Origin: Varanus komodoensis
Lineage: Eukaryota > Chordata > Lepidosauria > Squamata > Varanidae
Assembly (NCBI RefSeq): GCF_004798865.1
Contig: NW_025336347.1
Location: 17,944,289 to 18,008,288, forward strand
Reading direction: 5' to 3'
DNA length: 64,000 nt
The stretch's first letter is position 1. Each line of letters opens with the position of its first letter. The notes under the pieces are model-generated. The model did not search any database. It was not told the DNA's origin and was given only the letters and a program-made list of their open reading frames with translations. Made by a program: the position numbers and the translations under genes. Of the stretch, positions 36,614 through 49,585 are shown piece by piece.

Positions 36614-36649
36614 CTGATACTCTTCTGTTGAATCTGCTGATAACAGGAG
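36614..36649 (-). CDS. PRKAR2A: 36-nt internal exon of protein kinase A type II regulatory subunit (likely RII-alpha)
   Basis: Read on the minus strand, a pyrimidine-rich acceptor ending in ctattgtag precedes 36 nt that end in tatcag, followed by the strong donor gtaagattt. With a split codon at each end, the frame reads PVISRFNRRVS, and the last G would start a valine codon if the next exon begins TG. From memory, human RII-alpha has VPVPSRFNRRVSV here and RII-beta has APVINRFTRRASV. FNRRVS matches RII-alpha; PVI is nearer RII-beta. RRVS is the autophosphorylated pseudosubstrate site that occupies the catalytic-subunit cleft until cAMP binds; the protein is cytosolic and bound to AKAPs. I recall a short exon at this place in the RII genes, but the flanking exons are not visible here, so the alpha/beta choice is inference. 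Confidence 0.82.
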
Positions 36650-38959
36650 CTACAATAGAAACAAAAAAAGTTTATTAACTTAGGAAACAATTGATTATTA
36701 AAATTATTAAAATAACGACCTTCTTTGCACATCATGGCAGACTGCCACAAATTAATTCCCCCACTGAGTTCTGAGATGTACAACAGCTGCCATTTTTAGC
36801 ATGCAAGCCACTGCACAGGAACATCCCAGCTTCTACATTCGAGCTACGGAAGAGGGGGCTTTGCGATCTCCTCCCAGCTCATACCCTGCGGGAATCCATA
36901 CAGTACCCAGCATGAAATTTCTAGTTGCCGGGGGCCATCAGGGTAATGTGTAAATGCAAACCTGGCCTAAATGGACAAGAACTGATGCAACACAAAACTA
37001 AGTAAATCCTGTCACTGTGCAGAGTTAAAACTACCACTATGAACTCAGAGATCACTGGACACAATTTTGTGCTTTTATTCACCCTTCACCTAAAAGGTTC
37101 CATTTGGACACTGAATTTCTTTACATTCTTCAAGCACTATAAAGTGCATAGTATAGTTATATATTTCAAATCAAGTATTTGTGTCATCTGGAAAAGTCCT
37201 CTTTCCACTCATACTTTTCAGTACGGTATGGCACCTTGCTGAACTACTCTTGCTCTATCTCATGTTTACTAGGAATGTTCACTAGGAATCTCCCTTAAAA
37301 TACAGTACTACTAAGCAAAGGCTGAAACCTTTTCTCTGCTCGAGTATTTTAAATTAGTAACTGAATGATTCTCAAATTTAGTGTATTGATGTTTCAGTCT
37401 GATGTTATTTTTACTGGATTGAATATGTGATTTTTGTGTGCAACTCCATGAAATCCTTTTCTGAACAAAGACCAAGTCTATCAATTTTTAAAATAAAATG
37501 CGGTCAAACCTTGATTTTCGCAGGATTAACTTTTGCAGATTTGATCATTCGCAAGTTTGCCATGAATAATTAAATGGATTTTTTTTTTTTTTTGGAGTTT
37601 TACAGCCTGCTGAGAAAAACTGTCATCACTATGAGGAGAGGAGAGGAGAGGAGGCACCAAAGCATGCCTTCTTGCCACTCCCATTCAAAGAGAAAAATAT
37701 CTCTGGCATTTCCTTGGTAAAAAAGAGGCAGCACTGCTGGGTGGAAGGGGGAGCAAGGAATAAAAACAGAGAATGTAATAAATGAAGAAAAGGAGTCCTG
37801 CTGTATCAGACCAAGGTCTGAGAAGGAGAGAGGGAGAGGCAATCCAGTTTGTGTATGGGCAAGAGTATTAAGGGCTACGGTTGGGGGTGGGGGAGGGGAG
37901 AGAGATTTTTTCCACTTTTGCAGCAGTGCATTTGGAGGGCCAACTGTAATGCTCAAGAGTTTCATGTCTGAGTAGGATTTAAACATGGATTTCCACTAGA
38001 ACACACTGAGTTGATTTGGAGCAGCAAACCTTTGTTTGGAGACAGGAGCAAACCAGACTTTCTGGTCCTGATGTAATGGCAAACAATAGTTTGATCTAAC
38101 TAGGAAGTAATTCATTGAACTGAGGTAGATGCACAAGAAGAGGGAACAAGCACAGGGCCCCTTCCCATAGCACCAGATAATGGTTTGGCAGAGCATTCAC
38201 CAGCAGAGACTCTTTGAATTGAAGTAAGGCAATAAACTGAGAACATTTAGAAAACAGAATTTTAAGTCTATTTAAATTTCCCTTACTTTCTTTTTTTAGA
38301 AATACACATTTCCAAACAATCATATGGCAGTTTGGCAGCTAACATTTCTGTATACCCCTAAAGTTTGATTCTTCAAAAATACTGTTCAAGGACAAATGAG
38401 GAAATGTGTGAGATGAATACTAAATTATGGTAAATGAATTTAGCATAACAAATATATGAATGATACATATTTGCATATCAGGAGTTGTTAAATTAGGAAG
38501 ACAAAACAAATCCACTTAAGTATATCATCATCAACATTCCTTATGTACCTGCATTTAACATATCAAAACATACTAAATAATAAAAGGGAAGAAATAAAAT
38601 TTATACATTTCTTTAAATGCCTTCCTCTGAATGCTACCTACTGGTGCTTCTTTCAAAGTACGGTTATTTAACCCTTGTACCATTGTTTCCTTAGCATTTG
38701 TTTTTATGTGCAAACTAAACTGACAAATATCATATAGAGAGAGAGAGAGAAAGAGAGAGAGAGGGAAAAATTACTTTCAAGATCTTTGAAGAGTGAGTCA
38801 GATCCTATTATGTGACCAAGGAGTAAAAAAAATCTAAGTTGAACACTGGAGGGCTACTTACCATGGAGTTGTACCCATCATCCACTGAATTTTGCAACCA
38901 AAATTTAGCATGGGGGGCTTCCTACCTCTCAGCCCCCTTTGCTTTTCTGTCTTTTAAAC
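36650..38959. other. Intronic sequence with low-complexity spots
   Basis: Holds the acceptor tract of the exon (minus strand), an unclassified repeat-like block at 36,720-36,970, a T run at 37,577-37,594, a short (GGAGA)n at 37,634-37,653 and a (GA)n tract at 38,740-38,764. No gene. Confidence 0.45.
38740..38764 (+). repeat. (GA)n microsatellite
   Basis: Alternating GA for about 25 nt with one interruption. Confidence 0.9.
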
Positions 38960-39062
38960 TCTAGGTCTGAGGGCATGGACTGAATCGCTTATCTTTGTAA
39001 GAGAATATTAGGAGCTTGTTTGGTTAAAGGCAAAATAAAAATGTTAAGTAAATAAATAAATG
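38960..39062 (+). mobile_element. LINE 3' tail
   Basis: Text ending gttaaaggcaaaataaaaat and agtaaataaataaatg resembles the L2-like tails elsewhere in the window; strongly decayed. Confidence 0.5.
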
Positions 39063-39215
39063 TATCTCAGTAGCTCTCACCATCACATTTCACCATCTTC
39101 CTTCTGAGCTTTTATGTTTTACTTAGCTTATTCAGTCAGGAGGGGCTGACACAGAAGGGGTTATGTCAGCAAATCTCTCCCTTGAAACATACCCTCTCAG
39201 TGTCCGGGGGTATTC

Positions 39216-39259
39216 TTATTCTATTTCACATACACTGTTATTCTATTTCACATACACTG
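39216..39259 (+). repeat. Perfect tandem duplication of a 22-mer
   Basis: The unit beginning ttattctatttcacatacac is present twice back to back with no difference (39,216-39,237 and 39,238-39,259), which implies a recent local duplication. Confidence 0.95.
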
Positions 39260-41374
39260 TGGGCAATGGTGAGGAACAGCAGAAGAGATTGTCAATCTGA
39301 ATTTCTACAAACCGTGCTCCACCCCACATACTATGCTACTTTAAACAAAACACAAAAGGGTATGTTGCCCAGGGTTGGGTGTGGGGTGTTTTGTTTTGTT
39401 TTGTTTTTTGGTTATTAAATCTATTGCTTTATTAGCTAAGGCATCACATAGATCAAAGGAAGGCATGTGCTATTATAGAGTGTTGAAATCCATTATAATA
39501 AATACCCTGCTAATTTAACCTACTGTATTTCATTTCTCCCCCTCCTACATAATGTCACATAACAAATGATGAGAGATTTATAAATTGAGCAAAGCCAAAA
39601 CAGAATGAGAAGAAAAGCGGACAGATCATTTCTTAAGGCAGAGAAGGAAAGATGGAAAGGAAAACTAAAAAGATTCTAAAATCAGAGCAGATGATTAATA
39701 TCAAGGATAACTTCTGATACTTCTCATTTATCATAGTGCCATGTTTATGAGTACAGGAATGCATGAAAAAGTAGATCCACTCAAACACTTAATACTGAAG
39801 AAAAAATTAACACTCAATCTCTAGATTAATTTGACATAGTAAAAGGAAAAAAATTCATGTAAACCAGAATGTCTTGTTTTAAATCTACCTTGACCTAAAG
39901 AAATCTTCTTTAGACAAAAGCTTTTCTTTCCATCATTAAACACTTATGATTCATTACAAAATTACACTACATTCCAGTTAATAATGATGGATAACCACCA
40001 CCAGCTTTGAGGGATTAGCTAGTCTAATACTACCAAGCATGCTAGATTTTTGTTTGTGCTTCTAAGAACATAACAAAAACTGAAACATTTTTAAAGCAAA
40101 GTACAGAATTTTGTTCCATTTATGCTAAAGCATTCTGGTACAAATCCTCCTACAAGTTAAACTACACAAACACACACACACTTATATAGAGAGTTCACCA
40201 GTCTGCTGAAATTATGCAACTCAGAAAAAGCTGGTCCGCTTGGTCCACTGAAGAATCCACAGAACATATTTAAAAATAAAAATCCAAACTTATTTGAATC
40301 CCTTGTGGATTTCTCTGATGTCCCTACCTATTTTTTTTTTCTTACTGAGTTGCATGTAATGTCTCTGCTAAAAGCACACAAGGACAACCATATTCCAACA
40401 CTGCTATGCAGTTCAATGTCCTACCAGTCTTGTGAATCCTACAGAGAACCATTTCTGGTTACTAAAAATCCCTGCGTCAGGAAGTGCATCGATAAGAGTA
40501 CACACACACACACACAACAACAACTACTAAGGGTACAATTCTATGCAAATTTAGACAGAACAGGCTACTCCATGGATGACTGAGGAATGGCAAATACAGA
40601 GAATTGTTCCCTAACCTTCTTTCCACATTCAGTTAACAGTTGGCCGTAAATAACTTTTGTAAGGCATGCAAACTAGTGTCTTAAGATGGCTTTTTAAGCT
40701 CTCTCAGGTACTTAGAAAAGAAGATTTTAGTGTCGGAAGATTAAAAATATCCACAAGGGATTCAACCATTCAGTGGGGAACGGTACAGCTAAACCAACAG
40801 TTTACTGCACTGTTCTTTGATATCTTATTCAAATATTTCATGTATAAAAGGTGGTGGACTAGAAGATTAGCATTTATGACATCACAGCAGCAAGACCACA
40901 AGGCCAAGCAAAGTAAAAACAAGAGTTCAATGTTTTATAGGAATTAATAGATAGGATAACAAATATTTCCTTGAAATTTGCTGCTCCACTGCAGGAAGTT
41001 CATGATTTAAGTTTCCCAGAAAATTTTATATTACAAAAGTGTTCTACCATATTTTCTTATGCAAATTAATTTACATAGTTATTTGCACAGGAAACATTTC
41101 ATTTACTTCTATTCTGTAAACAAAACTTTAAGAGGTCCTCATGTTAAATATCTTGTTCCAATACGCTATTTGACTGGAAATATTTCAGGAAAAAATACTA
41201 TGTGATTTACTTTTTTTAAATTAGAACACTGAAAAACATTAAGTAGCATTTATTACCTTGTTTCACTGTTTCAGTTTACACTGTTTCATGTTAAGGAAAA
41301 CAGAGATACTGAAAACTGTTAACACATCAATACATTTTAATAGCCCAAAGAACTATACATGATATGTTGACTAT
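39260..41374. other. AT-rich intronic sequence
   Basis: A (GTTTT)n tract at 39,390-39,408 and a (CA)n tract at 40,499-40,516. No gene or named repeat otherwise. Confidence 0.45.
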
Positions 41375-41625
41375 TAGTTGCATCTAACCCATCGGGACCC
41401 CATGGACAACACTCCTCCAGGCTTTCCTGTCCTCCATCATCCCCTGGAGTTCATCTAAACTTCAGTGGCTCCACCTAGCCACCTCATCCTCTGCCGTTCC
41501 CTCCTTCTTTTGCCATCTATTGTTCCCAGCATTAGACTCTTCTCCAGAGAGTCCTTCCTTCTCATTAGGTGGCCAAAGTATTTGAGTTTCATCTGGCCTT
41601 CTAAAGAGCATCTATTTCAAAAGAT
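41375..41625 (-). mobile_element. Bov-B (RTE) LINE, 3' coding fragment
   Basis: On the minus strand the text reads YFGHLMRRKDSLEKSLMLG, the signature of the Bov-B ORF2 C-terminus, followed upstream and downstream by diverged Bov-B text (gggaccccatggacaacact near the left end). Bov-B is the RTE LINE known for horizontal transfer among squamates and mammals, and it mobilises Sauria-type SINEs. 5' truncated, no complete tail. Confidence 0.88.
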
Positions 41626-41632
41626 TATTGCA

Positions 41633-41721
41633 GTAGGCATGTCATGACCGGAGCTAACTGGAGCCAGGGTTCAGACTAGATGGCCCATGAGACCCCTTCT
41701 GACTTGCTCTGTTTCTATGTT
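41633..41721 (+). mobile_element. CR1 LINE 3' end
   Basis: Reads gtaggcatgtcatgaccgga, ggttcagactagatggccca and gaccccttctgacttgctct. Near-identical wording to 59.67 kb and 5.85 kb. It abuts the Bov-B fragment. Confidence 0.8.
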
Positions 41722-43701
41722 GGGGCACCTTCAGTTTTGCTGTCACTACATCTTAGCTATATTATACACTGAGAATAAATATATTTCACTGCCATGTTAT
41801 CTCTCACCTACTTGCAACTAGGGAAACGTAACACCTGAAAATACTACAATTTTGAAACTGCCAAGCATACCAAATATGGTAGTTGTAATGGGAATCTATT
41901 CATTCTCACTAATGAGCTTAGTAGATGTAATATTTTCTGCAGAAAAATAAAGCACTGGTAAAATTGCCATCCTCCATCAATGGTCTCAGTAGAATTCTAC
42001 ACAAAGACAACCTGCATCAATAGAATGTGTCCAGCACATCGGAAAAAATCAAGCCAGTACCTTAAAAAAGAATTAAAAAAAAATCAATTCTTACAACACT
42101 AAAAGATAATTATCAACTCTTACAACAATGTAATATTAGAAAGCAACGTGAAATCACCTACTTATGGGATACTTAGGCTTCATTTCTTAGGCTTCATTTC
42201 TGGACTACCTTTTTCAGAAGAAAAGTATGCAGGTAGAAAACACCTTTCACACCAACCTCTCTTTGTTGGTTCAGATATAACACTAAATTATAGTTTAGCA
42301 TCTAAGAACAAATCTAGTACCCCACTCTTCCCTCTGGGATAAACATGAACTTTTTCATAGCATTCACTTCTGATTTTGATCAACAACAGCTTGCTGGGTC
42401 GTCCAAGGTATGGTTAAACTTAACTAAGATTAGCAAAAACAGCAACTTCCAACCAGTTTATGAAGCTGGCTTGTCCTCAACAACCATCACTAAGATTAAC
42501 CACAGTTTAGGCTTCAAAACAGTAATTTAATCAAAAATGCACACAAGCATAAGGCCTGGTTCATTTTTATCATCATGCTAAAAGCCATGGTATACTATGA
42601 CATGCAAACCAGTTCAGTACCTGTTATATTTGCATAACAATACAATCAAACTATCAGTCTGAATGGGAAGAGTGAAGATATTAGCAGCAAGTAATACTTT
42701 CTAGCTACCATTTCTTAAATCAGGCATTTGCCCCAATTCATATATAACTCAGGAGATTAGGGTCTTTCATGGTAAAAGAATGTTAGTGCTGACCCCACAA
42801 GCACACCTGATGCCTCCCTCAGTATCCATTCACTTTTTAATAATTTCTACTACACATCTGATATCAGCACTACAAAGAGGAACAAGTGCTGAGAGTAACT
42901 CACTGTCAATAAAGCTTGGGGGGAAGGAGGGTTCTAACATTCCTCTCCTGCACGTGCCACTTACTGTTAAAGAGCAGTGTGAACTTGTGAAATTTGTATC
43001 TATTCTAGTTTGGCCTTATGCTTATTAAATAACCATCCATTTGCAGTTCACTAAAGCAGATATTAGCTTTTCCTTAGCCTGATATTTCTAAGCACTGCAA
43101 AGGCAGGTCATCTCTAAACATAAATCATCTCCTATTTCACACTGAAGGTTTACAGGCATTACTGGTCTAAAGAACACAGTTGACCTTTTCTATTAATCAC
43201 AGTTTCATCCATAAAAGTACCCTTCAAGCTTAAGAAAAATGAAGTTCTCTTTCAGAGATAATAGAAGCCACAATATTCTTTGACAGAGGCAGAAGTCAGT
43301 GACATATAGTGTCTGACATAATCATGGAACAGCAACTATTAATCTTACTTAAATGTTGTTTAAAATCATATTTTCACTCCCAACGAAGGGTGCAAATCAA
43401 GAGTCTATCCCCTGCAAAGGGAAGGCCTCCAATCCAGTGGAGCACTGATTCAGGAAAACAAGGAAGCAGAACATATTTATCAACTTTCCTTCTCCCCCTA
43501 AGGTGTGCACTCCCGCCAAAATCTGGTCCAAAGAGTAGGGGAATTCTCCAGAATAGTGTGAGACAGTAGCACTGGAGGCTGCAGAAAGAGGGAAATAGGT
43601 GAAAATTTCATCTTAAGCTCTACTCTAGGTGAGATCCCATTCACAGGGATCCACCTGGATCCAAACCAAAAAACAAAACAAACAAAACAAAGCCTTTAAA
43701 A
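41722..43701. other. AT-rich intronic sequence
   Basis: A 14-nt near-tandem duplication (ttaggcttcatttc) lies at 42,173-42,201. No gene recognised. Confidence 0.4.
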
Positions 43702-44135
43702 CATGGGTCCTTAAACTATGGCCCATGGGCCAGATCTGGCCCTCCACACCCATTTATCCAGTCTGCCTCAGAGGTTTTGGACTCGCTTGGAGAAAACAAT
43801 CTCCGAGCAGCTCCAAAAGCTCTGAGCTGGAGCAGGCAATCTTCAAAACTGAGCAGAGAGAGCCTGCGAAAGCCCAAATTACAACAGCCCAACTGCGCAT
43901 GAGCCGGCTCTCCCCCGCCCAATTGCATGCATATACAGAGGAAACAGAAGAGAGGTGGGAGGAAGAGAAAGAAAAAAGATGAAGAAAGGTAACAAAAATA
44001 TAACTTTTAAAATCTATTTTGAATTATGTGAGCCCGGGGGTGGCCAGGCCGGGGGAGGCTGTGCCCGTGCCTAATGCCGACACCTCGCCCGCACGTACTG
44101 CCGCCTCACTGTGCCCACCGCCGCCTTGCAGCACC
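43702..44135 (-). mobile_element. hAT-type MITE, third copy of the hairpin family
   Basis: Left end catgggtccttaaactatgg and ggccagatctggccctccac match the reversed right end of the 15.6 kb copy. The internal hairpin is related (ctcgcttggagaa ... tctccgagcag, 43,781-43,810). The right end was not found; the GC-rich block to 44,135 may be its body. Confidence 0.65.
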
Positions 44136-47100
44136 CACAAGGTATAATTGTAAAAAAATTATCCTATACAGCATATTAGTTTATTCTGACAATAAATCAC
44201 AGATCACTAGAGCTGCAGCATGGAACCACTGGAGGAACTGACTGGATTTCGACCCTTAATCAAGTTCTTACAATTTTTTTAAAACTATTAACTGTCCCAT
44301 TTTCAACACTATTGCAGATTCTTTGAATGCTGTCCTCTGACTGTAGACTGTTCTTGCCACATAGGTTCAGAATATGAAACTATATCTAGAGAACATTCTA
44401 TGAATTCTTTAATTACTGATAATTTGTTTCAACTCTTTTCACATATGAAACCGAATGCAGCTTCCAGCAACTTCTAGTGCCATACATGTTGAAAAGTATT
44501 TTTATAGACTATTCACAATTCTAGTGGAAGTGTCACACTGTCTGTTTCCAGATTACCCTCTGCAAAAATAAAGCTATTTGCTATTTACACATTAATTTTT
44601 TTCATCCACATTTTACTATCTTCTAACTTTGTTTCCTTAGTGTGTGCTTTAACAAGCTAGCAAGTCACTTTTCTAGCCTGTCATGAAAAACGTTTCTACA
44701 ATAAAGCCCCTTTGAATGCAATTATACACAAGGCATATATTTTTATTACACTCAATAGAGAATATATTATTGCTTGGGTTCTAGTTCAAGGTTGAACTTC
44801 GATTTTCTTAGGTGACCCAACCAATGTTAAAATTAATACAATAAATGTTATAACTTTGTTAAATGACAACAGTTTGGTTAATTGCTTTAAAGCATTTGAC
44901 CAACTTAAGATGCCCTTGTCTAAGTGAGAAGATTATTTGTAAGCACTTATTTTTTTAAAACTGCAGGTTGCAAGCATCATCTTAAGAGGTGTTCTCCCTT
45001 CTCACACAGACCATGCTTGTTAAGAAACACAAGCACATGAAAAAAGTATTTGTTTTCAAATCAGAATTAATGAATATCCATATGCACATTTGATGAACAG
45101 ATTAACCCTTTTGGTCAAATAAGACTCACAAAATTAATCTTTTTTCATACTGTAGCTTTAGATTAAAGGAATTCATGTGAATCAGTATTCAGAAGATGCC
45201 AGCAATAAGCCTTTGACTGGAATAATGCCATACCCATTGCCACACAGCAGTCTGAACATTAATGCAACTACATGTGAGAGGCCTTATAATAAATGTCCAG
45301 CTGAAAAATTGATAGAATCTTTAAATAATGTGATCTTAAGGTCCAGAGGGTAGGCTGAAAATTAAATTCTCAATATCCTGAAGCAGTTTTCTGACCCCAT
45401 CTGCATCTAATACACTATTTATTAGCAATCTCAATAACTAACTGCCAGTAGTCATTTTCGTATGCGGACTGCATTTCCAAAGCAAGCAGCATAAGCAAGC
45501 AAGCTGATGCAATGCCCTGACACCACAGTCTCATATTTGTTGGTACCAAAGGCAAAAATGGTATTTGTCTAGACACTAGTATCTCAGGAAATGAGTTCAG
45601 CTATCAGAAGCACTGTGGCAGAGACCACCAATAGCTTCTGAATCACTACAGAACTAAATACAGTAAAAACAATGACTGGAATGTAACTACATGAATGGAA
45701 AATACTTACGCCTACACAAAGTCCCAGTGTGCACAATCACAGAAGGCAAGTAAATCATGGTGGCTTATTTCCCCATCAGCATGCACATGCCGGTTGCATG
45801 CTGGGAGAGAAGTAAAATTACCCTATGCAACATGGCTTGTTGACTCATGTGAACCTGACCAGGGTGGCTTGTAGCAGTCAGTAACAAGCCACCCAATACC
45901 CTACAGCAGCCAATGAGTTTTGAGTTGCTTGTTACCTACACCAAGTCACCCTGGCTGGATTTGCACAACATGACAAGCCATGCTGCTAATAAGAATTATA
46001 TTAATCCCTTGAATACATGGGAAAATAAGTCATCCCTCCATGATCATTTGAACCCTGTGCAAGAGATTTGCACATCATGCTAAACAAACTTCAGACAGTA
46101 AGTCCATGGTCTGTTAGCAGATTGCATTGCATACAACCTCATGCCAAACCAGGTCATAAAGAGGTTTATGCACAGACAGCATTGCAATTTTAAAACACCT
46201 GAGACACTTGGGGACAGTAACAAGATGGCACTGTTTGTATATAATGATGACATACCAGTTTACAAATCAATGAGTTGTCAGGGATGAGCTGGAGACTGTG
46301 AGCATGCTGCTTACAGCGTTCCTGCCACTTCTTCTAACCCACCATCAGTTTAACCACCTACAAGCGGCTTCTGCTGAATGTAGTGTCCCATCATAGAAGT
46401 AGTTAACCCAGCAGCAAACTTCAGTTAAAAGCAGAAGAGATGGGCATGCAGTCTGCAGTGCGCCTACTTTCACCCACTCATCATTGGGCTGCTATGTGCA
46501 GAACAGGTCTACATAGCAAGGTAAAACTCCTGCTTGATATTGTGTAACACCCCCCCACACACACACACACTCAAATGAAGTCCAAATAAATAAAATATAT
46601 TTACAAAATAAGTATCTCAGTCATGTAGCTAAGTACAGATGAAATCTACTAGCTTTTACTAATCTGTGGGGTGGGCGAAGATAGGGTTGGCTTTGCTTTC
46701 CACCCAGACACATATTTGTGGCCACCACCAATTTCATCTCCAGAATCCTCTGGAAATCACAAGAGTTTGGGGAGAGGAAAGGTCTTCTTTTACTTGTGCT
46801 GAACTATGGAGACAGTATGAAATGGTAGGAACTTCCGCTACATCTTACCTGCTTGGAAGTTGCAATGGAAATTAAAAGGGACCTTTGTATAGTATTATTC
46901 CAAGGGCATAAACACAACGGCTAAACATTTCCCAGCCTGCTCCTGTGCGCTACATACCTCTTTAAAAAAAAATGAACATTGAAACACAAATAGGCTTGTA
47001 TTCTGTCCATTGTCTGGTCTTGCCAATTTTAAAATTTTATTTACACATTACCTAGATTTAGGCTTTAACCGTATTCACTTATGATTCTACCACACCAAAA

Positions 47101-48059
47101 GCTTGCAAATCCTAAACCCAATATCAACATAAAAGGACTGACTACAGGCTTGTCAAGCTGTCTGCCCACACCTTTCTAAAAGAACGGGCAGCCTAAACTG
47201 TTAAACTAAGAAGCTTTTACAGGAGGGGAGGGGGCGCAGCATCCTGAAGTGAGTTATGTGCAGCACCTATCAGGTCTACACTGGACTGTGAGGGGGACTG
47301 TGTTTTTATTGTCCCATGATCCTAAAGTGATTTGGGAAGAAAAAGGTCCAAAAACCTGCCAATTTTTTCCCTGTATTTCCTTCAGAAAGGATGTAGGGGA
47401 GTGCCAGAGATAGCCAGCTTCAGCCCAACTATATATGCAGCAAAAGAACATCTGCAAACACGTGCATGCAAAGGTTTCTACATATCTGTATTTGGGGCCA
47501 GGTGGGTGCAGGATGAAAGTTTAGAATGAAAAGTTAAGTTCAAAATGGCTGAGAATGATTAGGCTAACAGCAAAGCTCATACAATGCATATGGCATCAGT
47601 AAATAAATACAAGTGAGAAAAAAACGAAGCACCCAAATTAGCACATTAAGATAAAAAAAGGAGGAAACCCAAAAATGGATTGTGAGATAATGCCCTTTTA
47701 AGCTTGCCAGCTGCTCCAGGTATAAGAGGTATTGTGCATATTAAGTACCAAAATTACCAGAACAGCTAGTATATATGAAATGCTAACTCGGTACAAAATA
47801 GTCTAACTTTTAGACTTTAAAATTCAAAATATTAATATACAAAGGTCACTAAATCCTCTCCAGGCATTCCAGTATACAAAGTGTCAGTAAATACTTAACG
47901 GATCAAGAAAAAATAAATGTACAGATGAAATACCATTCTATCCAACTGTAGTTTAGATGAAAGTATTTTTCTCAAAGTTTTAACATTCTGCTTAAGAGTC
48001 AAAAAAAATTCTCTCTGACTTAAAATGTCTAAGCAAACATATCTGCCCCTAGATCTCCT
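44136..48059. other. AT-rich intronic sequence
   Basis: No gene. A (CA)n tract lies at 46,556-46,570 and an unclassified repeat at 45,770-46,010. Otherwise unremarkable. Confidence 0.4.
45770..46010. repeat. Unclassified dispersed repeat, second copy
   Basis: Inverted phrases acatggcttgttgactcatg and gatttgcacaacatgacaag, plus several caagccaccc/gggtggcttg words, suggest a fold-back element related to 17.6 kb. Confidence 0.4.
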
Positions 48060-48135
48060 ACAGCAGCTTTCACCAAGATGACCCCTCCAGATGTATTAGA
48101 CTACAACTCCCATCATCATCAGTCAGCAGAGCCAT
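48060..48135. mobile_element. Fragment of the palindromic MITE
   Basis: Contains cccctccagatgtattagac followed by tacaactcccatcatcatca, the consensus arm of the fold-back MITE. The second arm is missing. Confidence 0.7.
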
Positions 48136-48339
48136 TGAGAAGCTCTATAAAATATACAAGGGAAAAACCAAGCAGATATTCTCAAAATACAGTGGCAGGG
48201 AAGGGTGGAAGAATGAAACACAGAAGACTAAGTTCACAAACACACACTAAAAGAACGCATGTGCACGTGTGTGTGTGTTTAAGGTGTTATTAAGGTAAGA
48301 TGAAGGTTCTTCTCAGAGAGCCACCTTTAAAGAAAATAA

Positions 48340-48738
48340 AGATGACTACTAGAAGGGCCTTTTTGGTGGTGGCACCCTGATGATGAAATTGGCTCCTTAA
48401 GGAGGGATGCCTGGCGTCCACTCTTTATTCCAGCACCAGGAAAAAAGACTTTTAATTCACCCAATATTCTAAAAGTTAATAATTTTAATTCTTTAAAAAT
48501 ATTTCTATTTTGCCTACATTACATGTTACTGTATTTTACCACTGCTGTACCTTGGATTAATTTGAGCATTACTGTTGTAGGCTCATTGAGGGTCTACTGT
48601 TGCTATTTTAGCATCATTTTTATATTGATGTATTATTTATCTTAAATGTATTGCTTTTATTTGTGCACTTTAATTATGTAAACCTCCCAAAGAGTCATCT
48701 TGACTAACAGGCAGTACAGAAATTAAATTAAAAATAAT
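48340..48738 (+). mobile_element. L2-like LINE, 3' fragment
   Basis: Begins with tagaagggcctttttggtgg (the ORF2 RRRAF-type tail), continues through a TTTTAA-rich 3' UTR, then gtaaacctcccaaagagtca and a degraded tail aaattaaattaaaaataa. Confidence 0.75.
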
Positions 48739-49439
48739 AGTAGCAATAAAACAATACTTCCCTCCACAATTTCAGCTTCTGTTAATAGCTGCTATACTAT
48801 TGTGCAGATTTTTTTTTAATTGCTGGTTACTATGTGAAAGTTAATAATTCACATTTACCCAATAGACCAAAGACTCCTCAGCTAACAATAGCAATTATTT
48901 CTTGGTGGTGAAGAGGCTTTATATTTTACTATGATAATATACTAATTTGCATAAGTTCATCTTTTCTAAGATTATGGCAGAATACAGACATGGAAAATAA
49001 GTAGGTACCTTGAGGAGCATTCTATATTCCAAGTACTCTAAGCAGTACATTAAAAAAAAAAAATAGAACTTTTAAATATGTCCCCAGATGAATACTTACC
49101 CAGTTGAATGTTGAATACTTCCCCAGATGAATGCCATCATGAGAACTTCTTGATTTTTCATATAAATATTCTGCATATTTATCTTTATACTTCAAGGTTA
49201 TATACCAAGGTACATCTACGTGTATCATCTTATGTCAGGATCAACTCCATCACTGCACCCGAGAGAAAATCTGCCAACTTTCAGCTGCATCAGTTCATGG
49301 TAAGCAGAGACAAGAATCTTAAAATGAGAGGGTAATGTGGTACCCGAAAGTCTGCCAGACTAATATGCAAAAGAAACCCACATTAACCACTTGACATAAT
49401 GCAACAATATATGGAATTCGAAAATGGTAACTTAAACTA
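48739..49439. other. Intronic sequence, nothing recognised
   Basis: AT-rich with a T run at 48,809-48,817; near-repeated gttgaatacttcc/gatgaatactta words at 49,087-49,130. Confidence 0.4.
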
Positions 49440-49585
49440 TCTGGGTAACTTTGGGCCAGTCACTAACTCTCAGCCTAACCTACCTCACAAGGCTGTAGTG
49501 AGGATAAGAATGATGCAGAGAATTATGTAAGCAGCACTGGGTTCCTCACGAGAGGGAAAAAGTCAGGATATAAATGCAATGCAAT
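49440..49585 (+). mobile_element. Sauria SINE, 5' truncated
   Basis: Starts within the body: gggccagtcactaactctca, cctacctcacaaggctgtag, then gtaagcagcactgggttcct and a tail aggatataaatgcaatgcaa. The tRNA-like head is absent. Confidence 0.82.

Noticed and set aside
37495-37575. Text with cttgattttcgcaggatta and ttgatcattcgcaagtttg, recalling pogo/Tigger ends
   Set aside because: No matching inverted end or TA duplication found; too short to call.
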